From Hirundichthys speculiger (Eukaryota; Chordata; Actinopteri; Beloniformes; Exocoetidae): a DNA stretch of 64,000 bases. The notes beneath the pieces were generated by a model, which did not search any database, was not told the origin of the DNA, and worked only from the letters and a program-made list of their open reading frames with translations. Shown in pieces: positions 1-11,969 of the stretch; the stretch's first letter is position 1, and each line of letters begins with the position of its first letter. The DNA lies in contig JAGFBZ010000170.1 of NCBI GenBank assembly GCA_018398805.1, positions 124,001 through 188,000 on the forward strand. The letters run 5' to 3'. Position numbers and translations under genes: made by a program.

Positions 1-166
1 CAATCTCACTCCAGTCTCATTCCAGCCTCACTCCAGTATCATTCCAGTCTCATTCCGCCTCACTCCAGCCTCACTCTAGTCTCGCTCCAGCCTCACTCCA
101 GTCTCACTCCAGTCTCATTCCAGCCTCACTCCAGCCTCACTCCAGTCTCATTACAGCCTCACTCCA
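1..166. repeat. 11-bp tandem array (minisatellite), cut by window start
   Basis: About 15 head-to-tail units of an 11-bp motif, CACTCCAGTCT or CATTCCAGCCT, with C/T changes at two or three fixed positions and one 10-bp unit near base 52. The array begins before base 1, so its full size is unknown. No coding sense. Confidence 0.9.
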
Positions 167-1176
167 GGACATCTTATACTGACACCAACGTCCGTGTCTC
201 CAGTGCCCTAAATCCAAAAAAGGTCTAACTTCATGTGTCCTCTGTCAGTTCCAGCCATGTTAAGTGGCCTGGAATCAACTCCAAGTGAAGTCTGGAGTTG
301 ATTCCAGGTGTTGAGTTGGAACGTGGCAGTCGTTTGAATGAAGCTCCTGCTAATGTCCACAGAGGTGTCGGTGCAGGTGAGGGAGAAATTGGTTGTTTTA
401 TTTAAAACTCACTGCGGTCGTGTATAAAGGCAAAAACCTGAAAACTCACTGTCTAATACTCCTGGACCTGACTGTAAATTGATTTTTTGTGTCATTGCAT
501 TTTAAGCTGACGCTTCCTTTGGATTTAGGGCGGAGGGTCCGTACAGGGAAGAGAGAGGTTGCGACCAAACGACATGAGCAGTAGTTCACAGCATCTAGAG
601 TTGTGGCTGCTTTGGAAACAGGATGTCATGGCCTCCCTGTAGGAGATCTGATAATCTCTCTTTTCCACCATTGCAGAGCAGAAAAACCCGAACAGCTGAG
701 ATTAGGAAAACATTCAGAAAGGAGATTTGGCAGTGTGAGTGGAGATGCAATTTCCTGACGTATTACTGATATAGTCATGAGACATGAATAAAGAAATACA
801 TATTTCCTCACATGTGTATGCAGAGAAAGAATTAAACTAGCAATAATCGGTAGTCCAGGCCCGGCAAAGTCAACAGGAAAGACGTAAAGCATTTCCCCCA
901 GTTGTTGGCATTCATTACCTGGCTTCACTCCAACTGCTCTGAAAGTGAGCTCCACTGACAAATTCAATCTGTTCTGGGAGCAACACAACCGTGTATTCTT
1001 TAAACTCATTAACAGAGATCCGTTTGTTTCGCTGGCAGTTTCAGCCTCCCCGCACAATACAATGCTTCACATAACTGCTCACCACCTGTGTAGTGTTGCT
1101 CCCACTGCCAGTGATGCAGCCAACTTTGAGAAGCAGCTTCTGTGTCTGATGTTTGAGATTTTGCCAGCGTCAAGAC
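167..1176. other. Non-coding stretch, nothing recognised
   Basis: Single-copy-looking sequence of mixed composition. Open frames here are short, lack splice context and overlap on both strands. I see no gene, RNA or clear repeat. Confidence 0.5.
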
Positions 1177-1340
1177 CGGGGGTGTCAAACTCCAGTCCTT
1201 GAGGGCGCTGCCCTGCACTTCTTAGATGTTTCCCTGCTTCAGCACACCTGATTCAAATGAATGGGTCCTTAACAGGCGTTATCTGTCATTATCCAAGGCA
1301 TGGTGGACAACGGTCATCGAGGACTGGAGTTTGACACTTG
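1177..1340. mobile_element. hAT-type MITE (164 bp)
   Basis: Ends are inverted (GGGGTGTCAAACTC at the left, GAGTTTGACAC near the right). The flanks are an 8-bp near-duplication: GTCAAGAC at 1169-1176 and GTCAAGAG at 1341-1348, seven of eight identical. An 8-bp duplication with GTGTCAAAC ends is typical of non-autonomous hAT elements in vertebrates. Confidence 0.75.
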
Positions 1341-1379
1341 GTCAAGAGGAAAAGAACTGGCTGGCAAATCCCCTTCAAA

Positions 1380-1710
1380 AGTATATATAAGAACCCAAGG
1401 CTCTTTTCCAAGTTTAGGAGCAGCCACTCTACTCCTAAACCACCTGAACCGGCTCTTTTCCAAGTTTAGGGGAAGTGAGTCTACTCCCAGTCTCTCCCAA
1501 GTGGGGGAACTTCTCTCCCCATCTCTAAGGGAGAGTCCGGCCTCCCTACAGATGAAACTAACCTCAGATGCTTGTGTTTTTGCCATCTCGTTCTCGTACC
1601 CACAGCTTGTGACCATAAGTGATGGTGAGAACATGGATCGACTGGTTAACAGAGGGTTTCTTACTCTCTGGCTTAACTCTTTCTTCACCACAAGAGACCA
1701 GTCTCCAAAA
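1380..1710 (+). repeat. Probable retroelement relic with 52-bp internal duplication
   Basis: The motif GGCTCTTTTCCAAGTTTAGG occurs twice, at about 1399 and 1451. The segment near 1600-1700 (cagcttgtgaccataagtga and following) resembles an interspersed fish repeat I have seen before but cannot name. Open frames of 104-154 codons on both strands are not convincing as genes. Confidence 0.4.
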
Positions 1711-3727
1711 TGCTCTTTATACAATTGATTGTGTGGTGAAACTGAACCCGTTTGAGCTTCATGAAGGGGAGGAGACACAAAGAAACTCGGGGTTTGTGGA
1801 AGTAAAGCTGGTCCGGAGCAGGTTTACTCAGAGTTTCTCCATGTTCCCTGACAGCGTCCAGAATATTCCTCACCCTGGACTCCAGCTCTCCTTGGTCTGC
1901 CCCGGTACTGCTGACATGTTCTGCTGCGTTTGATCTCACCTCCTGGGTAGTTTTCAGTTCTTCTTCAACTGACTTCTGTCATCCTGGACCTTTTCTGTGC
2001 TGCTCCTTAAAGAAGCTTTGCTCTTTAATAATAAACCCACCTGTTGCACCTCTGCAGCGTGGGCATCCGGGCTTTAACTTCATCACTGTTGCATGTTCAC
2101 GTGAATAACTACTATGGCCAGCTTTAATTTTACCAAGAGCTTCTGCAAGTATCTCCTGGTTACATCTGGGCAGAAAAAGACGAGATTATCCAACAACTGA
2201 ACAAGCAAAAATACACATGCTCGTTCGTCAGAGCACAAGTGCATCGAGACCGTTGTGTATCTGAACAAAAGACAGAACTGTGCGTTCAGCCGGACGAGGC
2301 CGGTGAGAAAAAACTCAGGAACAGTTTGTGTCGGTGTTCGTGTTTATTGTATGTAGTAACGAAGGTCAGGGTGATACCGTCTCTTCCTGCTGTAGCGCTC
2401 TGCGAGTGTCAGAACTCTGGTCCTAATGTGAGAAATTTTTTTAAAAAAAGGGAAAAAGGAGAGAGAAAGAAAGGAAGCAAATTGAAATATGAGGTAATTT
2501 TTACTTTAATTTCTTGGCGGACCCAATGAACCGCAGCACGAGATTTCAGAAAGACGTTAGTTAAAGTCCCAAATGAGGTGTATATTAAGTTAACCCAGTG
2601 CTTCTCAATTATTTTCTGCTGCCACTGGCTGTGCTATAAATTGTATCATTTGACTCATTTATGCATCCACGTCATCAGCACGCTTCCTGTCAGTCTTTAA
2701 AAAAAGGTTTCCCAGTCTTTCGACAGCGGTAGCCGCCTTGTTTTCAGCCTAGCATGAATATTAAATTCTCACTTTACTTCTGGGTGGTTGTTTGTTCTTT
2801 TGTAGAAGTCTCTGGGAGAAACAATGATCCGGAGAAACACAAAGCTCCTGATCAGTGACTGTGATCGGTCATCTGATGTTGACTCCGCCCCATTTTACGC
2901 CAACATATCGAAAGTCAGAAAACTTGGTTGACTCACAAACGTAATCACCAGCAGTTTGAGGCTGATAAATGAACCGTTAGGATTAGTTGAACCAGGTCAC
3001 CTGAAGAAAACCTGGATGTGTTGAACCTGCTACAGGATTTTAGTCCACGAGGTTTGATGCTTTTTCTAATTACAAAAAACAACCTCTCAACAGAGAAAAC
3101 CAACGAGCTTGGTTTTCAGGATTGGGTGTCGTTTTAAAAGCCGATGCCTTGAAGAGCTTCATTAGAGATTGTGGCGTACAAACAAATGTTTTCTTCATGC
3201 GCTTCGGCTTTAAGGTTAGCTTCTCCTCCTCCATGGATGGACTGAGGGTAGAAAATGGGAGGATTGATGGATTGATTGAAAGCTGCAGGAGTGGAATGTG
3301 ACCTTTCCATCAGCATGAGCTAAAACCTTGTCAACACCTTGACAAAGCCTCTTATTCTTGCAAATTAAAGCCCCATGGAGTAACGCTCACATGCTAAATA
3401 TCAACTGAAGACTTAAGGTTGGACTTTCTCTGCTTCAAGGACTTCCTCCAAAGCTGATTTCAGCAACTCTGAATAATTTGTTTGACCTACTTTCAGTGCC
3501 TTAAAGACTTTTAGAAAGTAACGACCGAAGTCCCTTTGAATGGATGAACTTAAACTGGCCGTTGTATTGATGGAATCAAAAGTTAACAAAGCAGAAAGAT
3601 ACACTTAATCACAATAAGAAGTCATCAATAACACTCATGAAGGAGGTTTTGGTGAAAGCTGGAAAACAAACCTAATAGTCTGTTTATCTTTTAGTGTCTG
3701 TAATCCACTTGCTTTTACTGAGATAAT
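1711..3727. other. Non-coding stretch, nothing recognised
   Basis: AT-rich sequence with only short overlapping open frames and no recognisable domain, RNA or terminal repeats. Confidence 0.5.
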
Positions 3728-4230
3728 TTAATTCAGTTCAGTTTTATTTATATAGGGTCTATTATGATGCAAGTTGTCTCCAGGGGTGTTACAGAGACCC
3801 AGATCATGACCCTGAGCAAGTATCTTTAACTAAAATTATAATAAAGAATGCTAATCAAAGAAAAAATAGCAAGTAAAAGAAACTCCCCTAACAGGAAAAA
3901 AAAAAACTTTAAGCCAAAGAGTGGCAAGGAAAAACTCCACTATGGAGGAAGAAGCCTTGAGCAAAACCTGGATTATAAGAGGAGACCTTCCTGCTGAAGA
4001 CCAGCTGGGTAAAGAAAGAAAAGAGGAGGCAGGAGAGATAGAGGAGAGCACACAGCATACATCCTGGCAATATTAAATAAGAAAAAAATGTATAAATAAC
4101 AATTATCAATTAGCTGGAGAACTAATAATTCCATGTACTTCTGACTGATTCATTGTTAGTACATGAACAACAGAGATGACTATATAAACAGATGTAGGCA
4201 GCAACACTGAGGTGGTCAGAGGATCAGACT
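3728..4230 (-). mobile_element. 3' end of a LINE-like element, reverse copy
   Basis: Read on the minus strand this is the same repeat as at about 63110-63594: a CTC/CTT-rich block, a segment reading gaccagctggg/cccggctggt, a TTTTTCTTGCCACT block, then a 3' end with a TTGAAT-type tail. A 3'-truncated pair in opposite orientation is typical of retroposed LINE or SINE ends. Family not assigned. Confidence 0.65.
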
Positions 4231-4362
4231 GCAATGGAGCACAGCTACATTCATGAGGTGTTCTAATCAACAATGGATTGAGTTGAAGGAAGAAGAGGAA
4301 AGGAGGGGAGAGAAGAGGGGTGGAGATAATTAGGCCATTTTCAAAACTGCTACACTACAAGC

Positions 4363-5010
4363 TAGTGCTGGGCAATATGACAATACATATCGTGGGGACA
4401 ATATAAAAGTGTATATCGTGCCATTTCTCTTCTATCGTTTCTATTGTTTCTAACCTAATTTTATCAATTATTACAGCAAATATGTCATTAAATAACCTGC
4501 AATGATACATTTGATAGAATCATATCTACTTCTACAAAGTAGCCTTTTATGTTTGCACTTTTATCATGGTTAATGCCTTAAACAGAGTTCCTTCAACCCT
4601 GATGTTTACTTTAGACACTTTATATTGGTTTGCAAACTTTGCACTACAAGGTTACAGATTTCAGAAAGTTGAAAAATTATTTGTGTTTATTTTTTTATAG
4701 CTGAACTTCAGTGCAAAAATGTGTTTTTCCTCTCAGAAACTGTTGTGCACTTTAAAAAAAATGTGAAAGAAAGCTACTGTTACCTCTGTACCTACCTGTT
4801 TTTGCTGCTGCACTAAAATGTATGTTTGTGACAGTTCAGCTAAATGTCCTTTCAAAATAAAGTTGAAAAGTAAGCAATGAAATTTTTGTCAAACTTTTCA
4901 GAGAATAACTGAAAACATATTTATTATGGTATATCGTGATATATATCGTTATCGTGATATAAAATAGTCCATATCGTGATATATGATTTTTTCCATATCG
5001 CCCAGCACTA
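4363..5010. mobile_element. hAT-type MITE (648 bp)
   Basis: Inverted ends TAGTGCTGGGCAATATG and CATATCGCCCAGCACTA match over most of their length. The subterminal parts are rich in TATCGTGATAT motifs. Flanks CTACAAGC and CTAGCTGC are a weak 8-bp match (5 of 8). No transposase frame is left. Confidence 0.75.
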
Positions 5011-6950
5011 CTAGCTGCATATACGATGCACTATACAGTATGTACTGCATACTGCTCTGGCTGTCTAGTATGTAGCTTGTATGTAGTATGCTGCTGTAAA
5101 AGTAAGTTTGCTGCAGCAGGAATGGATGCAGGTCACATGACCGCTCCGACCAGCTGCTCCTTCAGTCTTCAGGTGGAGCAAATGCTTCTCCCACTGAGGT
5201 TCATCCGGTTTTCCTGTTTGAGACGCTGGTTTAGAAATATCTTTGCTGCCTTAGAGACAGAGGATCAGGCGTTCGGTTCCGGCGGGTCTTCCCAGTTCAG
5301 TGTTAAAATATTCAGGATCTTTTCCTCTGTGAAAGAGTGGATGGGAAACCAGTTCCTCATTTCACTTCACCTGCTCAGCTCCACTCTGAAATACCCAAAC
5401 TACCAGTCATCCTTTACAAACAAAAACTAATTTAAAACTAATTTTCTCAAAGCTATGGGTATTGCGACACAGAGTCATAACTTAATATATTACTCCGTGT
5501 CAGGCGGCTGCTGGGTTTAAGTATTTACTTTTATATGCATATGCTTTCACCGAGTGGAGGCCTCACGACGCCTCTTATCTTGTTGGGGTCAATCCCAGGT
5601 CTCTGTTGGCGTCCTCCCCCTCCTCTTCCCCTCAACCAAGTGAAGAAAGGCGGCGGCGCCACGTGTTTCAGACCCACATCACTCAAAGCAGTCGACTATC
5701 ATCATTAGCTCGAGAGCAACGCGGACATCAGCGTACAACAGGTAATCAACCCGTTTTAACGCCCGCCCCTCCATCACAAACACAACGAACCTGTCGACGT
5801 GTGAACGTAGGCAGTGGAGGTCAAGGGTCGGCGGGGGTGTGGGGGGGCATCCATCAGCAATCAAACAGCCTTTTAAACAGTCACTGCAACCGGGAAACTC
5901 CAAAGTCTGTGTTTCAGAACAGACGAGCGATCACGTCTGAGCGTCCTGCTCCCGTCAGTCATCGCCACGCTCTGCGGGGTGCGTGGCGGCCGTGCGCTCA
6001 CGCTCGCCGCTCCACTCTGGCCAGAGTTCACGGCTGATGTCACAGCGGCTGAAGGGCCGTCGGGTTTACACAACCTTTCCCCTCATTCGGCGCCTGCTGA
6101 TGATGTGGAAGATTCACGGCGGCTCCGTCGGCAGGTGGGAAAACCCATCTTCAGTCTGGCTCCAGGCCCGTCTGGACCCACAACAACAACAACACTGTAG
6201 TTTACAGCTGAGAGATAAAACCTGCTCATGTTTGATTTCCTTCTTAATATCATTGTGAACTTTGGCCATTTGTTCTCGTTTCCTTTTCCCTCATCTGTCG
6301 TCGCGGCCTTTTCATGTTTATTTGTAAATATAAATGCATGATGCAGCGGAGACACGTCTTATCTTTTATCAAACATGTGAATCAATACGTAAGAATTTTG
6401 TTTATTATAGCGGTTAATATACTTTTCTTAACCAGTAGGAGCCAAGAGAGCAACAGAAACCCATCATCAAAGTTCATTTTAAAGTAAAAAAAAATACAGC
6501 AGGCCTGTTTTTGTGCCACAAGAATACACATGTTGGGGGTATAAAGTGCTCCTTTAGTTATAAAGGGTGTCATTAATAAGTGTCCCAAGAAAGTTATTAA
6601 TAGCACAAGAAATTTAAGAACAAAATTAATCAATAAAAATGGGACACCGCCTCATAATAAGAAACAAAGACGAAACGGCACACTCAGTCTCTAAATGTCT
6701 GTTGTTCTGTGTTCCAGCTGTGACCAGGTGTGGCGCTATAGAGCAAACAGAGAAGGAGTGAGTCAAGCAGAGACCTTTACGGTCCGCAAAGGTTACAAAC
6801 ATGTGAAAAATAACCACAAACAACTCGTCTCATTAAAGTATATCAGAATTTATGAACACAAGTGTTAAAGATGGACAAGGGTTAGGGTTATCTGCTAGAC
6901 TAGATAACAACATCAGAAAACAAACATGAAATAGGATGAAAATGTAAATG
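5011..6950. other. Non-coding stretch with a GC-rich patch
   Basis: GC and CpG content rise at about 5600-6180, where open frames on both strands are biased by composition. I find no convincing exon with splice sites or domain. A CpG-rich promoter of an unrecognised transcript is possible but unsupported. 6200-6950 is AT-rich, with a short GGGTTAGGGTTA tract at about 6885. Confidence 0.45.
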
Positions 6951-6952
6951 TA

Positions 6953-8004
6953 CACTCACCGGCCACATCATCAGGTCCACCTTACTAGTACCGGGTTGGA
7001 CCCCCTTTTCCCTTCAGAACTGTCTTAATCCTTCGTGTCACAGATTCAACAAGGTTCTGGTAACATTGGGTCCATATTGACATGACAGCATCACCAGCTG
7101 CTGCAGATTTGTCGGCTGCACATCCATGATGAGAACCTCCACATCCCAAAGCTGCTCTACTGGACTGAGATCTGGAGACTGTGGAGGACATCTGAGTCCA
7201 GTTAACTCAAGAAACCAGTCTGAGATGGTTGGAGCTGTATGACATGGAGCGTTTATCCTGCTGGAAGGATCCATCAGAAGATGGTCCACTGTGGTCATGA
7301 AGGGATGGAGATGGTCAGCAACAATCCTCAGGTAGGCTGTGGAGTTGACACGATGATCAGTTGGTACTAATGGACCCAAAGTTTGCTAGAAAAATATCCC
7401 CCACACCATCACACCACCACCACCAGCAGCCTGAACCGGTGATACCAGGCAGGATGGATCCATGCTTTCATGTTGGTTCCTCCATGTTCTGAATCCAGAC
7501 TCATCAGACCAGACAACATCTTTCCAATCTTCTATGGTCCAGTTCTGGTGAGTCTGTGTGAATCGTAGCCTCAGTTTCCTGATCTTAGCTGGCAGCAGTG
7601 GTACCGGTGTGGTCTTCTGCTGCTGTAGTCCATCCGCCTCATCGATGTGTTGTACGTTCAGAGGGTTAGGGTTAGTCCAGTCTGTCCATTCTCCTCTGAT
7701 CTCTGACATCAACAGCTGGATATCTTCTCTTTCTGGACCGTTCTCTGTAAACCCTGGAGATGGTTGTGGTGAAAATCCCATCAGATCAGTAGTTTCTGAA
7801 ACACTCAGACCAACAACCAGGACACGTTCAAAGTCTCTTAAACCACCTTTCTTCTCCAGTCTGATGCTGGTTTGAACTGCAGCAGATCATTCTGACCATG
7901 TCTACATGAATAAATGATTGAGTAGCTGCCATGTGATTGGCTGATTAGACATTTGCGTTAACGAGCAGTTGGACAGGTGGACCTGATGAAGAGGCAGGTG
8001 AGTG
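6953..8004 (-). mobile_element. Tc1/mariner-like DNA transposon, inactivated
   Basis: Terminal inverted repeats CACTCACCGGCCAC ... CAGGTCCACC at the left and GGTGGACCTG ... GTGAGTG at the right, each flanked by TA (6951-6952 and 8005-8006), the standard Tc1/mariner target duplication. The length of about 1.05 kb suits a near-full element. The interior carries a broken transposase on the minus strand. Confidence 0.92.
6985..7781 (-). pseudogene. Broken Tc1/mariner transposase
   Basis: A DDE transposase that would cut and rejoin the element ends. In order on the minus strand the remains are: the block holding the first catalytic Asp (WSDES, near 7545-7560), a glycine-rich VMVWG segment, a break, the NAPCH block of the second Asp, then SPDLSP with the third catalytic acid in PVEQLW. 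The coding sequence is dead for three reasons. An in-frame TAG at 7386-7388 follows VWGIFF. A frameshift between about 7060 and 7190 moves the C-terminal KGKGGPTRY block to another frame. The residue where the second Asp should stand (DNAPCH in the family) reads I in this copy. The amino-terminal DNA-binding region beyond 7781 is degraded. Confidence 0.88.
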
Positions 8005-8139
8005 TAATGTGTCAGAGAAAACCAACCAAGAGGGCTCCTTCAGACCCTTGGCTGGTTACTGGGACGGAACTGGGACGGTGGAGATACCAGAGTTACTGGA
8101 CCTCCAGAGGTCACAGAGGGCTGAGAACTTGGTTGCTGT

Positions 8140-8167
8140 AGGGGTTAAGGTTAGGGTTAGGGTTAAG
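8140..8167. repeat. Interstitial telomere-like tract (TTAGGG-type)
   Basis: GGGGTTAAGG followed by TTAGGG units with one-base variants, directly abutting the MITE that begins at 8167. Similar short tracts lie at about 6885, 7661, 9337 and 48753. Confidence 0.75.
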
Positions 8168-8518
8168 GAAAAAAGACCACCATTTTTTCTTCAGTTTCTT
8201 GTTCATTTTAATACCTGGTACCACTAAACGTCATCATGTGACTAAAACAGACAGAAAAGAAAACACTGAATGCATAAAAGCAGTGTTTTTGGCAGTACAA
8301 CGCCTTAGCTATTGATGGAAAAACTTAAGTGATTTAGGTTATAATCAAGAAAACCATGGAAAATGGTAAGATATCAGCTCTTAAATAAAACTCTTATGAG
8401 CAATCTTTGTGGTTATCGTTATGTTTGTCCAAACAAATGTACCTTTAGTTGTACCAGGCATTAAAATGAACAAGAAACTGAAGAAAACAAGGGTGGTCTA
8501 ATAATTTTTTCCATGACT
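8167..8518. mobile_element. TA-target MITE, copy 1 of 3 (inverted relative to copies 2 and 3)
   Basis: Same family as 35100-35463 and 41786-42167. The right end reads GGTGGTCTAATAATTTTTTCCATGACT. The left end is damaged: it starts at GGAAAAAAGACCACC and lacks the outer CAGTCAT and a TTATTA. Long terminal arms (TTCTTCAGTTTCTTGTTCAT and its complement) are kept. No coding capacity. Confidence 0.85.
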
Positions 8519-8624
<106 letters not shown>

Positions 8625-8878
8625 ATAGTAATAATAATAAATAAATCCATAAACTTTGTTAAAATAGCTAAAACCATAAGAAGTTCTATTGGGGTGGACT
8701 GGGTCCCGTCCCGGTTAGGACCATACGGATCAGCAAGGGAGACACATAGAAACTATATTAAAAAGGGTGTAAAGCAAAAAGTAAAAAATGGGAGACTAAA
8801 AGAAATAAAGTAAAATAATACTTATAAATAAGGGCAGAGGAGGTAAGTGCTGTAAAAAACAGGGGAATATGTAAAAAC

Positions 8879-9169
8879 TAGGGATGTCCGATATTGGCTT
8901 TTTTGCCGATATCCGATATGCCGATATTGTCCAACTCTCAATTTCCGATACCGATATCTACCGATACCGATATATGCGGGCTATTTTTCCTCAAAACTAA
9001 TTTTAGGTAACATCACATATCTCCTGTCGTGGAATTAACACATTGTCTGTGCAAAAAAAAAAAAAAAAAAACAAAAAAAAAAAACCTGATACCGATATTT
9101 ACCGATATACATTTTTATGCCAATATCGGGCCGATAATATCGGTGGGCCGATATTATCGGACATCCCTA
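8879..9169. mobile_element. hAT-type MITE, family A, copy 1 of 3
   Basis: Ends TAGGGATGTCCGATA and its complement TATCGGACATCCCTA. The interior is made of GATATCGG/CCGATATC palindromic motifs around a poly(A) stretch. Flanks GTAAAAAC (8871-8878) and GTAAAAAA (9170-9177) differ at one base. Shares its sequence with 43932-44198 and 63696-63978. Confidence 0.9.
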
Positions 9170-9336
9170 GTAAAAAACACAAGTGCCATAAAAAAACATA
9201 AGTGCTTGCAATAAAAAAGAATAAATATGAATATAATTGAAATACTAAAACATGCATAAAATTAACAACTTAGATAAAACATGGGGAAGGGGGTTATTAC
9301 TGCCCTTATTAATAAATATATATGAAAAAAAAATTT

Positions 9337-9377
9337 GGGTTAGGGTTAGGGGCTGGGGTTGGGGTTAGGGTTAGGGT
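9337..9377. repeat. Interstitial telomere-like tract
   Basis: TTAGGG units with GGGGCTGGGG interruptions, about 40 bp. Confidence 0.75.
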
Positions 9378-10310
9378 AGTTCAGACGGTCAGCATGAGAG
9401 CTGTGGTCTTTACAGGTTACCTTTGCTGGAGGAAGGGGACGCTGCTGGTATTCATACTCTGGCCAAAGGTGCTGCTTATCAGCAGGGACCCCAGCTGGGT
9501 TTAGGGGGTCCATCCCCACTGAAAGGCCACTGACATCATTTTTACACCTGGTTGAGTCATCTTGAGGTGTCTTTGACAACACACGGCGGCCCAGCGACAC
9601 GTGCCACCTTGTTTACCTTCTTTTTTTCCGCCTCTGGTCATATCTAAGGTGATGATGTCACAGCAATATGACCGCTTGAAATGTTGCAACTGAGGCGTAT
9701 GATGTGGAGGTGATTATACAGATGGAAAGAAGCCAAAAAAAACGAAACGTTCTCTTTGCTCTTCTTTATCTTTATTGCTCTCTTGAGCTGTTCAGACATC
9801 TAACTGATATAATCTGTATTCATGAGTACTCTAATTATCTTGGATCTTCTGAAAGGATGGTCGGCTGATGAGTGTTAGCTTTTCTTGCCCTTTTACGGTT
9901 TGAAGAGTTTTCTCTTCTGTGCACAGGAATACAGCAACAATACAACTACAACATATGCTTATTTTGTTCTACTAAGATGAATCATCATAAAAACACTAGA
10001 AAAAGTCAGAAAACATGTAAAAGCTTCGAACAGTAGACCCGATCGTATCCTGGCTGCATCTAGTTTCCCGTAACGTGAAGTTTTGCTTCACATTTTTGCT
10101 CGACACGTTTACTGAAACCAGAACGGAGGCCTTGAAGTGGAGCTGCAGCGGTTTTGGCCAGCCTTACCGTGACAGATTAGTAAACACGTTTGCAACAGTG
10201 CTGCCCGGAATAAACCTCCTCACATCTGGGTGAAAGGTCCTGGCTCGCCGCCGCCGGCTCCGACCTCATGAATATTCAGCCGCCGCCGGGGTGTGGGTGG
10301 ACGGTCTGGG
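9378..10310. other. Non-coding upstream flank of g0s2
   Basis: No gene seen. GC content rises from about 10240 toward the g0s2 promoter. No clear repeat apart from simple poly(A) or poly(T) runs. Confidence 0.5.
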
Positions 10311-10312
10311 GC

Positions 10313-10318
10313 TATAAA
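10313..10318 (+). promoter_or_regulatory. g0s2: TATA box of g0s2
   Basis: TATAAA in the context GGGGCTATAAATGACC, placing the transcription start near 10343. The first exon (about 10343-10418, untranslated) ends at a good donor, TTCAGA|GTAAGT, with GT at 10419-10420. The acceptor is TTTCTGCAG|GTCC, with exon 2 starting at 10701. Confidence 0.8.
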
Positions 10319-10736
10319 TGACCACGGTTACCAGTGAAGGTGTGTTCTCGCCCTGAACTGGAGCAGCAGCGTGAGCAGCGTGAGCCGTCGACCACGACAA
10401 ACAGCAAATCTGTTCAGAGTAAGTACTTTTTTTTGATAGCATCACCAGACATTAGCACTTTCCAGATGGTCAGGAGATGCACGGCACACACACATCTATT
10501 TAGATTCATCTGAAAATCAAAGGTTGGCTTTACAATATGTTTTTTGTGGGTTAGTGCAGTTATCTACATGCTAACATTTAAAGGCTTGTAGTGATAACTC
10601 AGACGGGTCAAGGTTGAAAAGTTTTCATAATTATGGCCCCGCCTGCTCTGAGCTGCGTTACATAAACGACTCACCTTTCAAACCTGGCTGATTTCTGCAG
10701 GTCCAGCTCACCGCGTGAAGGCAGAACCGGCTTGAA

Positions 10737-11120
10737 ATGGAAAGCGTCCAGGAGCTGATCCCGTTTGCCAAGGAGATGCTGCGCCAGAAGCCCAGCCGGA
10801 GCCTGGTGAAGGTCTACCTGCTGGGCTCGGTGCTGGCCGTGCTGGGAACGGCCGTGGCGCTGCTGGAGACCGTGTGCCACCCCTTCTCCGCCGGGGAGCC
10901 CGTGGACGCGGAGGTGCTCTTCATGCTGGCCAAGCAGCAGAGGGATGCAGAGGCCGAGACGCAATGCATCCTGGGAGGCCAGGAGGAGGAGAAGGAGGAG
11001 GAGGAGGAGGAGGAAGAGGTGCTCGTTCAGGAGAGTCACACTGAGAGCCAGAACCTGAAGCCCACCAAGACACATGGACCGAGCCAGAGGAGCACGGCCA
11101 ACCGCCTCCACGCTTCCTAA
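10737..11120 (+). CDS. g0s2: G0/G1 switch protein 2 (lipolysis inhibitor)
   Basis: G0S2 in vertebrates binds and inhibits adipose triglyceride lipase (PNPLA2) on lipid droplets, restraining fat breakdown. The 127-residue product opens with the family hallmark MESVQELIPFAKEM. A basic stretch and a hydrophobic segment at about residues 26-44 (VYLLGSVLAVLGTAVALLE) follow; this is the region that in mammals mediates lipase and lipid-droplet binding. It ends with RLHAS, close to the mammalian RQHAS end. The start is the first ATG of exon 2, 36 bases after the acceptor, and the whole frame lies in one exon as in mammals. It is longer than human G0S2 (103 residues), mainly through a run of glutamates at about residues 83-94 encoded by GAG repeats. 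The antisense frame (leucine-rich) is a shadow. Identification is by motif and gene structure, high confidence. Confidence 0.95.
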   Translation: MESVQELIPFAKEMLRQKPSRSLVKVYLLGSVLAVLGTAVALLETVCHPFSAGEPVDAEVLFMLAKQQRDAEAETQCILGGQEEEKEEEEEEEEVLVQESHTESQNLKPTKTHGPSQRSTANRLHAS

Positions 11121-11720
11121 GCCCAGCCGGGTCAACGCTTCGGGACTTGAAATATTTATTGGAGACTGCTCTGAGGCGTGCGGCCGTCACGCCAGCCCCG
11201 CCGGGAACACGTCACGTCCCGGCGTCTCCGACCCATGTGGCCACGGGAATAAAAAAAAAAAAGGACTTGTCACGACTGCACGGGAATGCGGTCGATAATG
11301 TTTTATACACCGAACGAGTGAAAGTGAAACTTTTGTTTGTTAAGGTTTACTGGGCATGAAAGGCTAGAGAGGTTCCCACCAAACTGATTTAGACTAAAAC
11401 GTGACAACTGAAGCAGTCACGAGGCACTTTACCCAGAAAGTTCTCTTCATTTCCGTTTAAGAGTTGAAATCTGTCAAAATATGCAGTTGAGTCAATTTCA
11501 TGACTTTAGTCTCTATGTAAGTGGCTGTTTGGTTCCTGAGAGTAGAAGCGGGAGGGGGGAGGTGTCAGATCCTGTCAGACAGCTGCTGTGTTGCGCCACC
11601 TGCTGTCTGGTCCACCACAGAAGAAGAAGAAGGAGGGGGTTTGTTTTCTACGTGACGCCGTGTGCAAAAGCTCTAAAACACTGTATATAATGTGTAAATA
11701 GCATCCTTGTTTTTCACATG

Positions 11721-11726
11721 AATAAA
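11721..11726 (+). other. g0s2: Poly(A) signal of g0s2
   Basis: AATAAA in CACATGAATAAAAGC, about 600 bases after the stop. An earlier AATAAA at 11248-11253 sits in front of a genomic A-run and could give a shorter transcript. Confidence 0.65.
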
Positions 11727-11969
11727 AGCTGTTTTGTCTAAGTCTGGTTCTCCTCTCGACCTGAACATGAACCCGGTCTCACTGAACCATCGAGCAGAGA
11801 GATGAACGATGGAGATGAGTGATCTTTCATTCCTTACATGTCTTCGTTCACCACCTGTCAGTTTTTAAATGTCTTTCCTTGGTGTTTTTCTCACAGCGCA
11901 CACCATAATTTGATCTTTTTTTTTTTCATAAAGAAAGGATCTTACACAATCACACGTCTTACACTAGAA

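Noticed and set aside
5606..6258. Candidate exons in the GC-rich patch
   Set aside because: Frames overlap on both strands, composition explains them, and no splice-bounded exon or domain was found.
10671..11135. 154-codon leucine-rich frame antisense to g0s2
   Set aside because: It mirrors the GC-rich g0s2 coding exon and its GAG run; the sense frame has the family motifs and proper splice context.
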